Positions 35,772 to 44,324 of a stretch of DNA of 64,000 bases are shown piece after piece (positions within the stretch are counted from its first letter, which is position 1; every line of letters begins with the position of its first letter). The notes beneath the pieces are model-generated. The model was not told the DNA's origin. It saw only the letters and a list, made by a program, of their open reading frames with translations, and did not search any database. Source of the stretch: Olleya aquimaris (GTDB taxonomy: Bacteria > Bacteroidota > Bacteroidia > Flavobacteriales > Flavobacteriaceae); assembly GCF_003259525.1 (NCBI RefSeq), contig NZ_QLLO01000002.1, positions 124,001 to 188,000 of the forward strand, in the 5' to 3' direction. Both the position numbers and the translations under genes were made by a program.

Positions 35772-35849
35772 AAACAAATAAGTCAAACTTTCGGGATAAA
35801 AGTTTACGTATGATAACACATACTATTCTCGAGTAATTAGTACATTAAC

Positions 35850-37775
35850 ATGAACAAAAAACAAGTTCTAACGACGCTATGTATTGTAGCTGGTAGTTTT
35901 GTTTTTGCGCAAGAGCAAGACAAAACAGAAAAGGTAACGCTATTAGATGAAGTTACCATTACAGACTCTAGATTTGAGTTAAAACGCGAAAATTCTGGTA
36001 AAACAGTAGTCAAAATTTCTGCTGAAGAATTGCAACAACATGCAGACAAAACCATTGCACAAATCATTAACACCAAATCCGGAATTGCTATTATAGGTAG
36101 CAACAGTCAAGCGGGACAACCCTTGACAACTAGTGTTAGAGGTGGGCAAAATCGTCAGGTTTTAGTATTGATAGATGGTGTAGCGGTAAATGATGCCTCG
36201 CAAATAGAAAATAATTTTGATTTACAACTATTGGCATTAAATCAGATTGAAGAAATAGAAATTTTAAAAGGAGCATCTAGTGCATTGTATGGAAACAGAG
36301 CCAGTACTGCTGTAATAAATATTACGCTTAAAAAGGCTAAAAGTGGTACAGTGAATGCTTCATTTTCTTCGTTTTTAGGAACCAATAAATCTGCAAACGA
36401 TTCTAATTTTGCTATTGAAGATTTTACCAATTCGGTAGGAGTTAATGGTCGTACCAAAAACTTTAATTACTTGGTTAATTTTAGTAATACGTTTACCGAT
36501 GGATTATCTGCTGTCAAAGCAACTGAAAATTCTGAAGCTAATGACAGTGATAGATACTCAAAAATTAATACCAATGTCAAGTTAGGTTATGATTTTTCTC
36601 AACATTTCCAGTTGAATACTCTTTTTAGTCACGATAAGTATAGTACAGATTATGATGGTGGTTTCTTTTTTGTAGATGAAAACAATGTCTCTAAAAACGA
36701 ACAGGTAAGAGTCTCTGTTTCACCTAAGTATAGCTACAACAATGGTAGCGTAACTGTAAATGCAGCTTTAACATCAGTAAATCGCGAGTTTCAATCTGAT
36801 TTTCCAGCAACTTTTGATGCTAAAACGTTAAGCGTAGACGCTTTTAATAAGTATGCATTTAGCGATAAGCTATATACTGTTTTAGGTGTAAATGTGGTTA
36901 AAAATGAAATGAATAACCCAAGTCCATTTAGCCCAATAACAGCAGATGAAGCTAATGACCAGATAGTAGATCCTTATGCTAGTGTCACGTATTTAACAGA
37001 TTTTGGTTTTAATCTTAATGCAGGATTACGATTAAATAATCATAGCGCGTATGGAAGTCATGTTGTTTATAACATTAATCCGTCTTATGTATTTAATTTA
37101 GATGAAACTAAAACTTTAAAACTCTTAGCTTCTTACAGTACTGCTTATGTCACACCAAGTTTATACCAATTGTTTGTACCTGGTTTTGGAAATGCTAATC
37201 TAGAAGCACAAGAAGACACAACTATTGAAGCTGGTTTTGATGTTTCTTTAAATGAAAATTTGCAGTTAAGTGCAGTTTATTTTAACAGGAATCAGGATAA
37301 TTTTATCGATTATGTGACTACAGATTTTGTAACTTTTGCTGGAGAATACCAAAATATAAATGAAGACTTTAAGGTGCAAGGTGTAGAGGTGGAGCTTAGT
37401 TACAAACCAACAGAGCGTTTAAACCTAAATGCTAACTACACATTTACAGAACGTCAAGACGCTATTATTTTTAGAGTGCCAAAACAAAAAGTAAATGCTA
37501 TTTTAGGGTATCAAATTTGTAAAAGCACTTCTACTAATGTTAGTTACCAATTTAATAGTGATAGAGTGTCTCCATTTTTTGAAGACGATTTTACAACTAA
37601 TCGTACATTAGAGAGTTACAGTTTAGTTAACCTATCGCTTAACCATAAGGTGCTACATAATAAAATGACCTTGTTTTTTAGTGTTAACAACCTTTTTGAT
37701 GAAGATTATGAAGAGTTGTATAGGTTTTCAACCCTTGGTCGAAACTTTAAGTTTGGGTTTCAATTAAATTTATAA
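35850..37775 (+). CDS. btuB: BtuB-like TonB-dependent receptor
   Basis: This 641-residue outer-membrane receptor has a signal peptide (MNKKQVLTTLCIVAGSFVFAQ), a TonB-box-like strand near KVTLLDEVTITDS, a plug with IAIIGSNSQAGQPLTTSVRGGQ-type segments (TTSVRGGQNRQVLVLIDGV, EILKGASSALYGNRASTAVINI) and a beta-barrel with the final aromatic strand NFKFGFQLNL. The controlling cobalamin riboswitch immediately upstream and the BtuFCD-like genes across the intergenic region make cobalamin or a corrinoid the likely substrate. The length suits the BtuB class (about 600 residues) rather than large SusC receptors. A strong terminator follows. Confidence 0.92.
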   Translation: MNKKQVLTTLCIVAGSFVFAQEQDKTEKVTLLDEVTITDSRFELKRENSGKTVVKISAEELQQHADKTIAQIINTKSGIAIIGSNSQAGQPLTTSVRGGQNRQVLVLIDGVAVNDASQIENNFDLQLLALNQIEEIEILKGASSALYGNRASTAVINITLKKAKSGTVNASFSSFLGTNKSANDSNFAIEDFTNSVGVNGRTKNFNYLVNFSNTFTDGLSAVKATENSEANDSDRYSKINTNVKLGYDFSQHFQLNTLFSHDKYSTDYDGGFFFVDENNVSKNEQVRVSVSPKYSYNNGSVTVNAALTSVNREFQSDFPATFDAKTLSVDAFNKYAFSDKLYTVLGVNVVKNEMNNPSPFSPITADEANDQIVDPYASVTYLTDFGFNLNAGLRLNNHSAYGSHVVYNINPSYVFNLDETKTLKLLASYSTAYVTPSLYQLFVPGFGNANLEAQEDTTIEAGFDVSLNENLQLSAVYFNRNQDNFIDYVTTDFVTFAGEYQNINEDFKVQGVEVELSYKPTERLNLNANYTFTERQDAIIFRVPKQKVNAILGYQICKSTSTNVSYQFNSDRVSPFFEDDFTTNRTLESYSLVNLSLNHKVLHNKMTLFFSVNNLFDEDYEELYRFSTLGRNFKFGFQLNL

Positions 37776-37777
37776 TT

Positions 37778-37813
37778 ACAAAAAAGCCTCTAAATAGTTA
37801 GAGGCTTTTTTGT
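37778..37813. terminator. Strong bidirectional terminator
   Basis: A 16-bp perfect stem (left arm ACAAAAAAGCCTCTAA, right arm its complement) closes a 4-base loop. It lies between the receptor gene and the convergent S41 peptidase gene and can stop transcription on both strands. Confidence 0.92.
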
Positions 37814-37816
37814 ATT

Positions 37817-39280
37817 CTATTTGTAAAGGTTTGGAATGTCTTCCGGTTCTAAATACATATTATCTTTAGTTAAAGTGTGTAAGTTAGATTGGTCTAGACT
37901 TTCAAATGATGCATGAGATTCAGTGGTAAAACCAAATCTTCCATTTCCAGTAATATGCTGAATAGCTCTAGCTAAAAGAGGCTCGTTTTGGTCACCTAAA
38001 ACACCAAAGTTTTCAATGTCTTCTATTAATTGAAAATCTGGAGCTAGCCCATTTTCATATTGATAAAAACCATTAGCATTTTCATTTTTACCTACCAAAG
38101 GTTGCATAGCCCAAGTGTGGTTTGGATTTATGCTACCAGAGCAACCACTAAAGTTTAAATAAGAACAATCTGGATTGTCATACAATGTAATAGAAAATTC
38201 ATTTTTACCTCTTGTGGTATTTCCAATATGTATTAATTCACTTATATGTGGTTCTAATCCGTTAATAAGCAACTCGCTTGCAGATGCAGAGGACCGTTGC
38301 GCTAAAATGTAGACTTTATTTAAATTTAGGCTATTAATGGGTGTGCCATCAGGTAATTGGTTTACAAAATACCTGCTAACTTCTTCCTCTGTAAATACCG
38401 CTTGTATTTTTTCATTCCAACGTTGTCTTAAAAATAAAGCAGAATTTGGTTCGCCAGCAATCATACTAGCTAAATGTATTGCAGAACTCACACTACCACC
38501 AGGATTATATCTTAGATCTACTACTAAATCTTGCACGCCTTCAGCAATAAAATCTCCAAAAACGTCATTTAGTTGCTGGTCATAATTGCTAGTAAAACGG
38601 TTATACATTAAGTAACCAACCTTTATACCATCAACGGTAAATGTATTAGCAATAAATATTGGGTTTTCTTCATATACTTGCTTGGTAAGGGTTACAGTTT
38701 CTCCTGTTAATACTAAATTGTCGTTAGCATCAATCTCTGCTAAACCTATAGTATACGTGTCATTACTAGAAAATAATAGGCTTAAGTAATTATTTTGGGT
38801 AAGTTGTGTGCCATTTACGGTTAAAAAAATGTCACCGCGTTCTAAATTACTAGTAGATGCACTGGTATTAGGTAAAATATATTGCACAATACCTCCAAAA
38901 GTAGTCTGTGATCCTACGGTAATATTACCAACTCCAAAGGACATTCCGTTATTTTTAGTGACACCATTTAAGGTGTTATTTAGTGCAAAATAGTCGTCAA
39001 CAATCCAACTAAAACGATCTTCGGGAGATAATAAAGCTTCAAAAAGCACGTCTGGAGAATCGTAACTATTTAAAAAGTCCGTATACTCTGTACTATTAGC
39101 AAATCTATCATCCGCTAAATCGGTTACAGTTTGTTGCCAAAAGTACCATTGGTTTAATCCTTTCCACACAAAATCTTTGATATCGGTTTCAGAAATAGCG
39201 TTATCATCTATATCTTCAAAACAACTGGTAAAAGTTACTGAAACTACAAGCAGGATGGTGTATATCCATGTCTTTTTCAT
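37817..39280 (-). CDS. S41 family peptidase, lipoprotein
   Basis: This 487-residue protein is a C-terminal-processing-type protease. It has a lipobox after a signal (VTFTSC), an N-terminal helical part with WKGLNQWYFWQ, a PDZ-like region with LERGDIFLTVNGTQL near residues 140-160, and the S41 core with DLVVDLRYNPGGSVSSAIHLAS and YILAQRSSASASELLINGL, where the last block carries the expected catalytic Ser. It should be anchored to a membrane, probably facing the periplasm or surface. It lies divergent to the second ECF sigma operon, with a 107-base gap. The substrate is unknown. Confidence 0.88.
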   Translation of the reverse strand: MKKTWIYTILLVVSVTFTSCFEDIDDNAISETDIKDFVWKGLNQWYFWQQTVTDLADDRFANSTEYTDFLNSYDSPDVLFEALLSPEDRFSWIVDDYFALNNTLNGVTKNNGMSFGVGNITVGSQTTFGGIVQYILPNTSASTSNLERGDIFLTVNGTQLTQNNYLSLLFSSNDTYTIGLAEIDANDNLVLTGETVTLTKQVYEENPIFIANTFTVDGIKVGYLMYNRFTSNYDQQLNDVFGDFIAEGVQDLVVDLRYNPGGSVSSAIHLASMIAGEPNSALFLRQRWNEKIQAVFTEEEVSRYFVNQLPDGTPINSLNLNKVYILAQRSSASASELLINGLEPHISELIHIGNTTRGKNEFSITLYDNPDCSYLNFSGCSGSINPNHTWAMQPLVGKNENANGFYQYENGLAPDFQLIEDIENFGVLGDQNEPLLARAIQHITGNGRFGFTTESHASFESLDQSNLHTLTKDNMYLEPEDIPNLYK

Positions 39281-39387
39281 AAGCTAAAAGAATTTTTTTT
39301 AATAAAAGTACTTACTTTATTCTATATTGAAAATAAATTGTAACAAATTTAATAGTCGCTCGTCGTAATAGAAACCAACAAACCAAA

Positions 39388-39897
39388 ATGACACAATCGG
39401 AGTTTTTAAGCATTGTAATGCCTTTTAAAGATAAGGTCTTTCGTTTAGCTAAACGATTATTGGTGTCACGCGAAGAAGCAGAAGATGCAACGCAAGAAGT
39501 ATTGTTGAAATTATGGAGTAATAAAAGTAACATTGAAAACTATAAAAATGTTGAGGCGTTTTCAATGACGATGACAAAAAACTTTTGTTTAGATAAATTA
39601 AAATCTAAGCAAGCGCAGAATTTAAAAATTGTACATAGTAATTATAAAGATCACAACGTAGCTTTACAAAAGCAAGTAGAATTGAGCGATAGTATGCAAT
39701 GGGTAGCTAAAATTATCGAGGAGCTACCAGAACAACAAAAGCTAGTTGTACAATTAAGAGATATAGAGCAGTATGATTATGATGAGATTGCAAAAATGCT
39801 GGATATGAATCCTACAGCAGTACGTGTAGCCTTATCTAGAGCAAGAAAAGTAATAAGAGAAAAATTAACTAAAACACACAATTATGGTGTTAAATAA
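39388..39897 (+). CDS. RNA polymerase sigma factor, ECF subfamily
   Basis: This 169-residue protein has region 2 (LFVLAKRL-type: KVFRLAKRLLVSREEAEDATQ and EVLLKLWSN, then NVEAFSMTMTKNFCLDKLKS) and region 4 (LPEQQKLVVQLRDIEQYDYDEIAKMLDMNPTAV with fragments such as YDYDEIAKMLDMNPTAVRVA). It heads an operon with an anti-sigma-like gene, which overlaps it by 14 bases, and two DUF4252 genes. The overlap implies tight translational coupling, typical of a sigma/anti-sigma pair. The signal is unknown. Confidence 0.92.
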   Translation: MTQSEFLSIVMPFKDKVFRLAKRLLVSREEAEDATQEVLLKLWSNKSNIENYKNVEAFSMTMTKNFCLDKLKSKQAQNLKIVHSNYKDHNVALQKQVELSDSMQWVAKIIEELPEQQKLVVQLRDIEQYDYDEIAKMLDMNPTAVRVALSRARKVIREKLTKTHNYGVK

Positions 39898-40360
39898 TAT
39901 AGAAGACTTACTAGAAAAGTACGAAAACGGAGAAACCACTCTACAAGAAGAAGCACAGTTAAAAACCTATTTTTCGCAAGACACTGTAGCTCCACATTTA
40001 GAGCATTATAAAACCATTTTTGGGTACTTTATGGTAAACCAACAAGAGACTTTTACCAAAGACGTGCCACTAAACACTAAAAAGCAATTTAATTTCAAGT
40101 GGTTAAGCGTCGCAGCAGTAGCAGTTTTAATGGTTGGAATTTATTTTAATTTACCTTCAAAGGAGGATAACATTACAGAAGCAGATCGAATAGCTTATAA
40201 TCAAGCAAAATCTTACCTAGAATTGGTGTCCAAAACACTTAATAAAGGGACTGCTCAAGTTAATTACTTAGGAGCTCTAAACAAAGCTGGCACACAAGTT
40301 GACTATTTAAAAGAAATGGAAAACCCAATTGGCCGAATTTTAAAAATTAATAACCAATAA
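39884..40360 (+). CDS. Single-pass membrane anti-sigma-like protein
   Basis: This 158-residue protein starts at an ATG inside the end of the sigma gene. Its N-terminal 65 residues are helical (DLLEKYENGETTLQEEAQLK, a motif shared by many Bacteroidota FecR-adjacent and anti-sigma proteins), one membrane segment lies near residues 71-87 (WLSVAAVAVLMVGIYF), and a polar domain of 70 residues is on the other side. No FecR beta-helix or zinc motif is present. The placement after an ECF sigma gene makes it the probable anti-sigma factor. Its outer domain has no recognised family. Confidence 0.72.
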   Translation: MVLNNIEDLLEKYENGETTLQEEAQLKTYFSQDTVAPHLEHYKTIFGYFMVNQQETFTKDVPLNTKKQFNFKWLSVAAVAVLMVGIYFNLPSKEDNITEADRIAYNQAKSYLELVSKTLNKGTAQVNYLGALNKAGTQVDYLKEMENPIGRILKINNQ

Positions 40361-40372
40361 AAAATTAAGACA

Positions 40373-40963
40373 ATGAAAACTTTAAATATTAATACAATGA
40401 AAAAACAAGTAACACTTTTAGTAATGGCTATCTTATTGATGCCTCTAACTGCTATGGCTCAAGATATATTTGAGAAATATAGCGATAATGACAAGGTAAG
40501 TTACGTCTCGATAAAGCCTAAAATGTTTCAAATGTTAGCGAAAATAGACATTGATACTGACGATGCAGATGCTAAAGCATACATGGAAATGGTAAATAGT
40601 ATCACTAGTTTTAAAACTATGGCTACAGACGATAAAGTGATAGCAAAAGATATTGCAAAATGGGTAACCTCTCGTACTGCATCTTTAGAAGAACTAATGG
40701 AAGTAAAAGATAATGGTGTGGTTATGAAGTTTTACGTAAAACAAGGTAAAGACGATGACCATATTAGCGAATTGCTAATGTTTATTAATGGATTAGATGC
40801 TGTAATGAAAGATTCTGAAATCAAAATAAATGGAGAAAATAGATCTATTGAAACTGTTGTTATTTCGTTAACTGGAGATATAGATTTAAACCAGATTTCT
40901 AAATTAACTCAAAAAATGAATCTTCCAGGTGGAGAGGAATTAGAAAAGAAAAGCAAAAAATAA
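40373..40963 (+). CDS. DUF4252 family exported protein
   Basis: This 196-residue protein has a signal peptide ending AMAQ and a polar domain with the DUF4252 pattern: SYVSIKPKMFQMLAKI, SRTASLEELMEVKDNGVVMKFYV-type blocks (ELMEVKDNGVVMKFYVKQG) and GDIDLNQISKLTQKMNLPG. The family is restricted to Bacteroidota and has no known function. The start could be ATG 40373 or the in-frame ATG at 40397, which would trim eight residues before the signal. It is the third gene of the ECF sigma operon and has a paralogue directly downstream (5-base gap). Confidence 0.82.
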   Translation: MKTLNINTMKKQVTLLVMAILLMPLTAMAQDIFEKYSDNDKVSYVSIKPKMFQMLAKIDIDTDDADAKAYMEMVNSITSFKTMATDDKVIAKDIAKWVTSRTASLEELMEVKDNGVVMKFYVKQGKDDDHISELLMFINGLDAVMKDSEIKINGENRSIETVVISLTGDIDLNQISKLTQKMNLPGGEELEKKSKK

Positions 40964-40968
40964 ACACT

Positions 40969-41511
40969 ATGAAAACGCCATTAAAATTTGTTTTCACACT
41001 GTTATGCTTATCACTTGTTTTAATAAGCTGTAAAGACGAAAACTCCATACAAACCTATTTTGTGGACCATCAAGAATTACCAGAGTTTACCTCGTTTGAT
41101 GTGTCAGCAAAACTGGTTGATTTTTCCAAAGCTAACTTAACTGAAGAAGAACAAACAGCTTACGAGTCTATTAGAAAACTAGATGTTTTAGCTTATAGAG
41201 TAAATGAGGATACTAAAGATAAATATCAGCAAGAGTTAAATAAGGCTAAAAAAGTATTTAAAAATCCAAAGTACGACGAGTTAATGGAGTTTAAAGATAG
41301 CGGAGTTTCTGTTACAATAAACACTATTGGAGAAGAGGATACAGTAGACGAGTTTTTAGTACTTGCTAGCTCTAAAGATACAGGTTTTACAGTCATTAGA
41401 GTATTAGGTGATGATATGAAACCCGAAGCGTTGATTAAATTGACCAACAAGCTGCAAAATGCAGATGTAGATCAAGGACAACTCAAAAACCTTATGGATT
41501 TTTTTAAATAA
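40969..41511 (+). CDS. DUF4252 family lipoprotein
   Basis: This 180-residue protein is a divergent paralogue of the preceding gene, here with a lipobox (LVLISC, Cys21) in place of a cleaved signal. Shared features are YDELMEFKDSGVSVTINTI versus the ELMEVKDNGVVMKFYV block, and a final LIKLTNKLQNADVDQGQL resembling the paralogue's ISKLTQKMNL. It ends the sigma/anti-sigma/DUF4252 operon and is followed by a terminator. The two DUF4252 proteins, one soluble and one lipidated, may be partners or targets of the sigma factor. Confidence 0.8.
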   Translation: MKTPLKFVFTLLCLSLVLISCKDENSIQTYFVDHQELPEFTSFDVSAKLVDFSKANLTEEEQTAYESIRKLDVLAYRVNEDTKDKYQQELNKAKKVFKNPKYDELMEFKDSGVSVTINTIGEEDTVDEFLVLASSKDTGFTVIRVLGDDMKPEALIKLTNKLQNADVDQGQLKNLMDFFK

Positions 41512-41536
41512 TAATCTATAGTTTAATGTAAATGTT

Positions 41537-41567
41537 AAAGGCTTATCCATTGGATAAGCCTTTTTTT
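41537..41567. terminator. Rho-independent terminator
   Basis: A 12-bp stem (AAAGGCTTATCC with GGATAAGCCTTT) closes a very short loop and is followed by T7. It ends the sigma/DUF4252 operon and lies just before the convergent small membrane gene. Confidence 0.88.
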
Positions 41568-41763
41568 ATACGTCGTTTTCTATAGTCTCGTTTTCTTTTA
41601 CTTCGGGTTGTTTATTGATAAAAATATTAACAATAATAAGAAGGTAAATAATTACAACAAATCCTAAGTAATAGGGATTATTTAAAAGCCCAGTAATGCC
41701 TCCAACAAAAAAGAGTAATAAAGTTACACTACAAAGGGCTATTGCTGTATTATCGTTAAACAT
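41566..41763 (-). CDS. Small two-TM membrane protein
   Basis: This 65-residue protein has two hydrophobic helices (about residues 7-25 and 31-50) and an acidic C-terminal tail (KQPEVKENETIENDV). It is encoded two bases downstream of purB on the same strand, so it is probably co-transcribed. I do not recognise a family and cannot suggest a function. Its stop overlaps the tail of the terminator of the convergent sigma operon. Confidence 0.65.
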   Translation of the reverse strand: MFNDNTAIALCSVTLLLFFVGGITGLLNNPYYLGFVVIIYLLIIVNIFINKQPEVKENETIENDV

Positions 41764-41765
41764 AA

Positions 41766-43109
41766 TTAGATACCTGTATAGTTACTAGGTGATATGGCTT
41801 TTAATTCGGTTTTAATAGCATCACTTACCTCTAAGGTATCAATAAAATTTGAAATAGAGGCTTTATTAATAGCTTCGTTAGTTCTTGTTAACCCTTTTAA
41901 GGCTTCGTATGGATTTGGATAAGCTTCACGCCTTAAAATGGTTTGTATAGCTTCTGCAACTACTGCCCAATTATTTTCTAAATCTTGTTCAAATTTGGTT
42001 TCATTTAATAATAACTTGCCTAAACCTTTTTGTGTAGATTTAAAACCAATTAAAGTGTGTCCAAATGGGACGCCAACATTACGTAACACAGTACTATCAG
42101 TTAAGTCGCGTTGTAATCTTGATATTGGTAATTTAGCAGATAGATGTTCAAAAATAGCATTAGCTAGACCTAAATTTCCTTCAGAGTTTTCAAAGTCTAT
42201 TGGATTGACTTTATGTGGCATAGCACTACTACCAACTTCACCTTTTTTAATTTTTTGTTTAAAATAGTCCATAGACACATAGGTCCAAATGTCTCTATCT
42301 AAATCTATAATAATGGTATTGATACGTTTTAAGCAATCAAATAAAGCAGCCATATGGTCGTAATGCTCTATTTGCGTTGTTGGAAAGGAATGTTGCAACC
42401 CTAATTTTTCTTGTACAAAGTTACCACCAAACGCTTTCCAATCTATATTTGGATAAGCCACTTTATGGGCATTAAAATTTCCTGTAGCACCACCAAATTT
42501 TGCAGCACTTGGGATATCATTTAATAAATTAAATTGCTCTTCTAATCGGACCACAAAAACCTTGATTTCTTTTCCTAATCTGGTTGGAGAAGCAGGTTGA
42601 CCATGGGTTCTAGCTAACATTGGGATGTCTTTCCATTCTTCGGCTAGACGCTTTAATTCTTTTAAAACATTAAAATATTCTGGGACGTAAACGTCATTCA
42701 TAGCATCCTTTATACTTAAAGGAATTGCAGTGTTGTTAATGTCCTGAGAGGTTAATCCAAAGTGAATAAACTCTTTATAGTCACTTAAACCTAAAGCGTC
42801 AAATTGTTCTTTAATAAAATACTCGACTGCTTTAACATCATGATTGGTTACTTTCTCTATGTCCTTGATGGCTTGTGCATTTTCGGAAGTAAACGATTGG
42901 TAAATGTCTCGTAAACCTTCAAATTTACTACTGTCAACACCTTTTAGCTGAGGTAAAGGAATTTCGCATAATGCAATAAAGTACTCAATTTCAACTAAAA
43001 CACGATATTTTATAAGTGCTTCCTCAGAGAAATATTCTTGCAATTTTTCAATTTTATTGCGGTAACGACCATCAATTGGTGAGATGGCATTTAGTTGGTT
43101 TAAAGACAT
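41766..43109 (-). CDS. purB: Adenylosuccinate lyase
   Basis: This 447-residue enzyme cleaves SAICAR and adenylosuccinate in purine synthesis. The start is the ATG at 43109 (MSLNQLNAISPIDGRYRNK), the family start; an ATG at 43130 would add seven odd residues. Fumarase-superfamily motifs are present: FIHFGLTSQDINNTA, ARTHGQPASPTRLGKEI with the acid/base His, and the flexible signature loop GSSAMPHKVNPIDFEN with catalytic Ser. A small membrane protein gene follows two bases later. The HEAT-like gene lies upstream on the same strand. Confidence 0.96.
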   Translation of the reverse strand: MSLNQLNAISPIDGRYRNKIEKLQEYFSEEALIKYRVLVEIEYFIALCEIPLPQLKGVDSSKFEGLRDIYQSFTSENAQAIKDIEKVTNHDVKAVEYFIKEQFDALGLSDYKEFIHFGLTSQDINNTAIPLSIKDAMNDVYVPEYFNVLKELKRLAEEWKDIPMLARTHGQPASPTRLGKEIKVFVVRLEEQFNLLNDIPSAAKFGGATGNFNAHKVAYPNIDWKAFGGNFVQEKLGLQHSFPTTQIEHYDHMAALFDCLKRINTIIIDLDRDIWTYVSMDYFKQKIKKGEVGSSAMPHKVNPIDFENSEGNLGLANAIFEHLSAKLPISRLQRDLTDSTVLRNVGVPFGHTLIGFKSTQKGLGKLLLNETKFEQDLENNWAVVAEAIQTILRREAYPNPYEALKGLTRTNEAINKASISNFIDTLEVSDAIKTELKAISPSNYTGI

Positions 43110-43197
43110 AAAAAGGGTGTTTTTTAACAAGCCATAAAGATAGTTTTTTTAAAGAGAAGACTAAAACAATCCGCTTTAAGAATTTAATAAAAATGGA

Positions 43198-43764
43198 CTA
43201 CTTTTTCTTGATTTTTTTCAAGATATGCCTAGCTCTAGCTTTAAATGCTGCACTTTGTGTATGAAAATCGCGTTCTAAAATTAAAACCAACTCTGGATAG
43301 ATCCAATCATAATCTTTCCCAAAAAGGTGTAAGGTGTTCATTGCGTATGCTTTAGGTGCTACTTTTACATCGTTAATCATGAAATCAAAACAGAGTTCAA
43401 TAATTTTTTCATGATGTCTAGAAAGTAATGCCTGTTTAATTTTTGAAGGCTCTTTTCCGTAGTATGCTTTTGCAAGATATTCGCAAATTTTTGCAACAGG
43501 TCTTTGAGCAGAATCTAAATGTACTTTACTCATATGCTCTGTAAGCTGGTCTAAATAAGGGATGATAGCTTCAATATTTTCGCCACACATAAATTCTAAA
43601 ATCCATGCAGCACGAGGAGAAATTTTATCGTCAACCATAAATAAAATATCCAAAACTTCAGGAATTAAACTGGTGTCTGCCAACAATACATTTGCATAAT
43701 ACAAGCGTTTTTCGCGGGAATGATTGACGTAATTTAATTCTTGATATAGCGTGTTAGAAGTCAA
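43198..43764 (-). CDS. HEAT-like helical protein
   Basis: This 188-residue protein is all alpha-helical, with repeating pairs of helices (EVLDILFMVDDKISPRAAWILEF, PKAYAMNTLHLFGKDYDWIYPEL) that resemble short HEAT-type repeats and a lysine-rich end. I have seen flavobacterial homologues called adenylosuccinate lyase, but none of the lyase motifs are present, so that name probably leaked from the neighbouring purB. It is upstream of purB, separated by 88 bases, and divergent from the haem-binding gene. The role is unknown; a protein-protein scaffold is likely. Confidence 0.7.
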   Translation of the reverse strand: MTSNTLYQELNYVNHSREKRLYYANVLLADTSLIPEVLDILFMVDDKISPRAAWILEFMCGENIEAIIPYLDQLTEHMSKVHLDSAQRPVAKICEYLAKAYYGKEPSKIKQALLSRHHEKIIELCFDFMINDVKVAPKAYAMNTLHLFGKDYDWIYPELVLILERDFHTQSAAFKARARHILKKIKKK

Positions 43765-43800
43765 AGATTTTAGTATTTTTAAAATCTAAAAATAGTTAAA

Positions 43801-44274
43801 ATGAAAATAATTAAAAAAATAGGGTTGGCTTTATTAATCGTTTTTATTGTTGCCCAATTTTTCTCGCCTGAAAAAAATGAAGGTAATACAGAAGATTTAA
43901 CAGCTTTTTTGACTGAAACAACTCCATCCAACGAAGTAAAAACTATTTTAAAATCTACTTGCTTTGATTGTCATAGTAGTCATACTAATTACCCTTGGTA
44001 CAATAAAATAACTCCAGTTAATTACTGGTTAGCTGGTCATGTAGATAATGGTAAAAAACATTTAAATTTCTCTAAATGGGCAGACTATTCTATTAAGCGT
44101 AAAGACCACAAATTTGAAGAAATTGCAGAAGAAGTAGTTGAAAAAAAAATGCCACTACCTAGTTATACTTGGACACATGGTGATGCTAATTTAACGGACG
44201 CACAAATACAAGCTATAGTGGATTGGGTTGGACAAGTTAGAGCTGGTTATGCTTTAGCACCTAGACCAGAATAA
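43801..44274 (+). CDS. Haem-binding-domain protein (cytochrome c-like)
   Basis: This 157-residue exported protein has an N-terminal anchor or signal (KKIGLALLIVFIVAQFF), then a single CxxCH motif CFDCHSS at residues 54-60 followed by NYPWYNKITPVNYWLAGHV, the hallmark of the Haem_bd (PF14376) family. A His-rich stretch and MPLPSYTW near residue 120 may give the second axial ligand. Such proteins bind haem c in the periplasm; partners are unknown. The fused CcsBA protein encoded at 56451-59663 may attach its haem. Confidence 0.85.
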   Translation: MKIIKKIGLALLIVFIVAQFFSPEKNEGNTEDLTAFLTETTPSNEVKTILKSTCFDCHSSHTNYPWYNKITPVNYWLAGHVDNGKKHLNFSKWADYSIKRKDHKFEEIAEEVVEKKMPLPSYTWTHGDANLTDAQIQAIVDWVGQVRAGYALAPRPE

Positions 44275-44324
44275 TTTTTTTAGGCTGTAGCGTTTAGTTA
44301 TTGTAAATTGAGATTTTACATTTT

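Noticed and set aside
35576-35773. A minus-strand 65-residue ORF across the riboswitch
   Set aside because: It lies completely within the structured cobalamin riboswitch, whose conserved blocks explain the sequence.
43198-43764. Name adenylosuccinate lyase for the HEAT-like protein
   Set aside because: None of the lyase signature blocks are present, while the true purB lies next to it. The name is likely transferred by adjacency.
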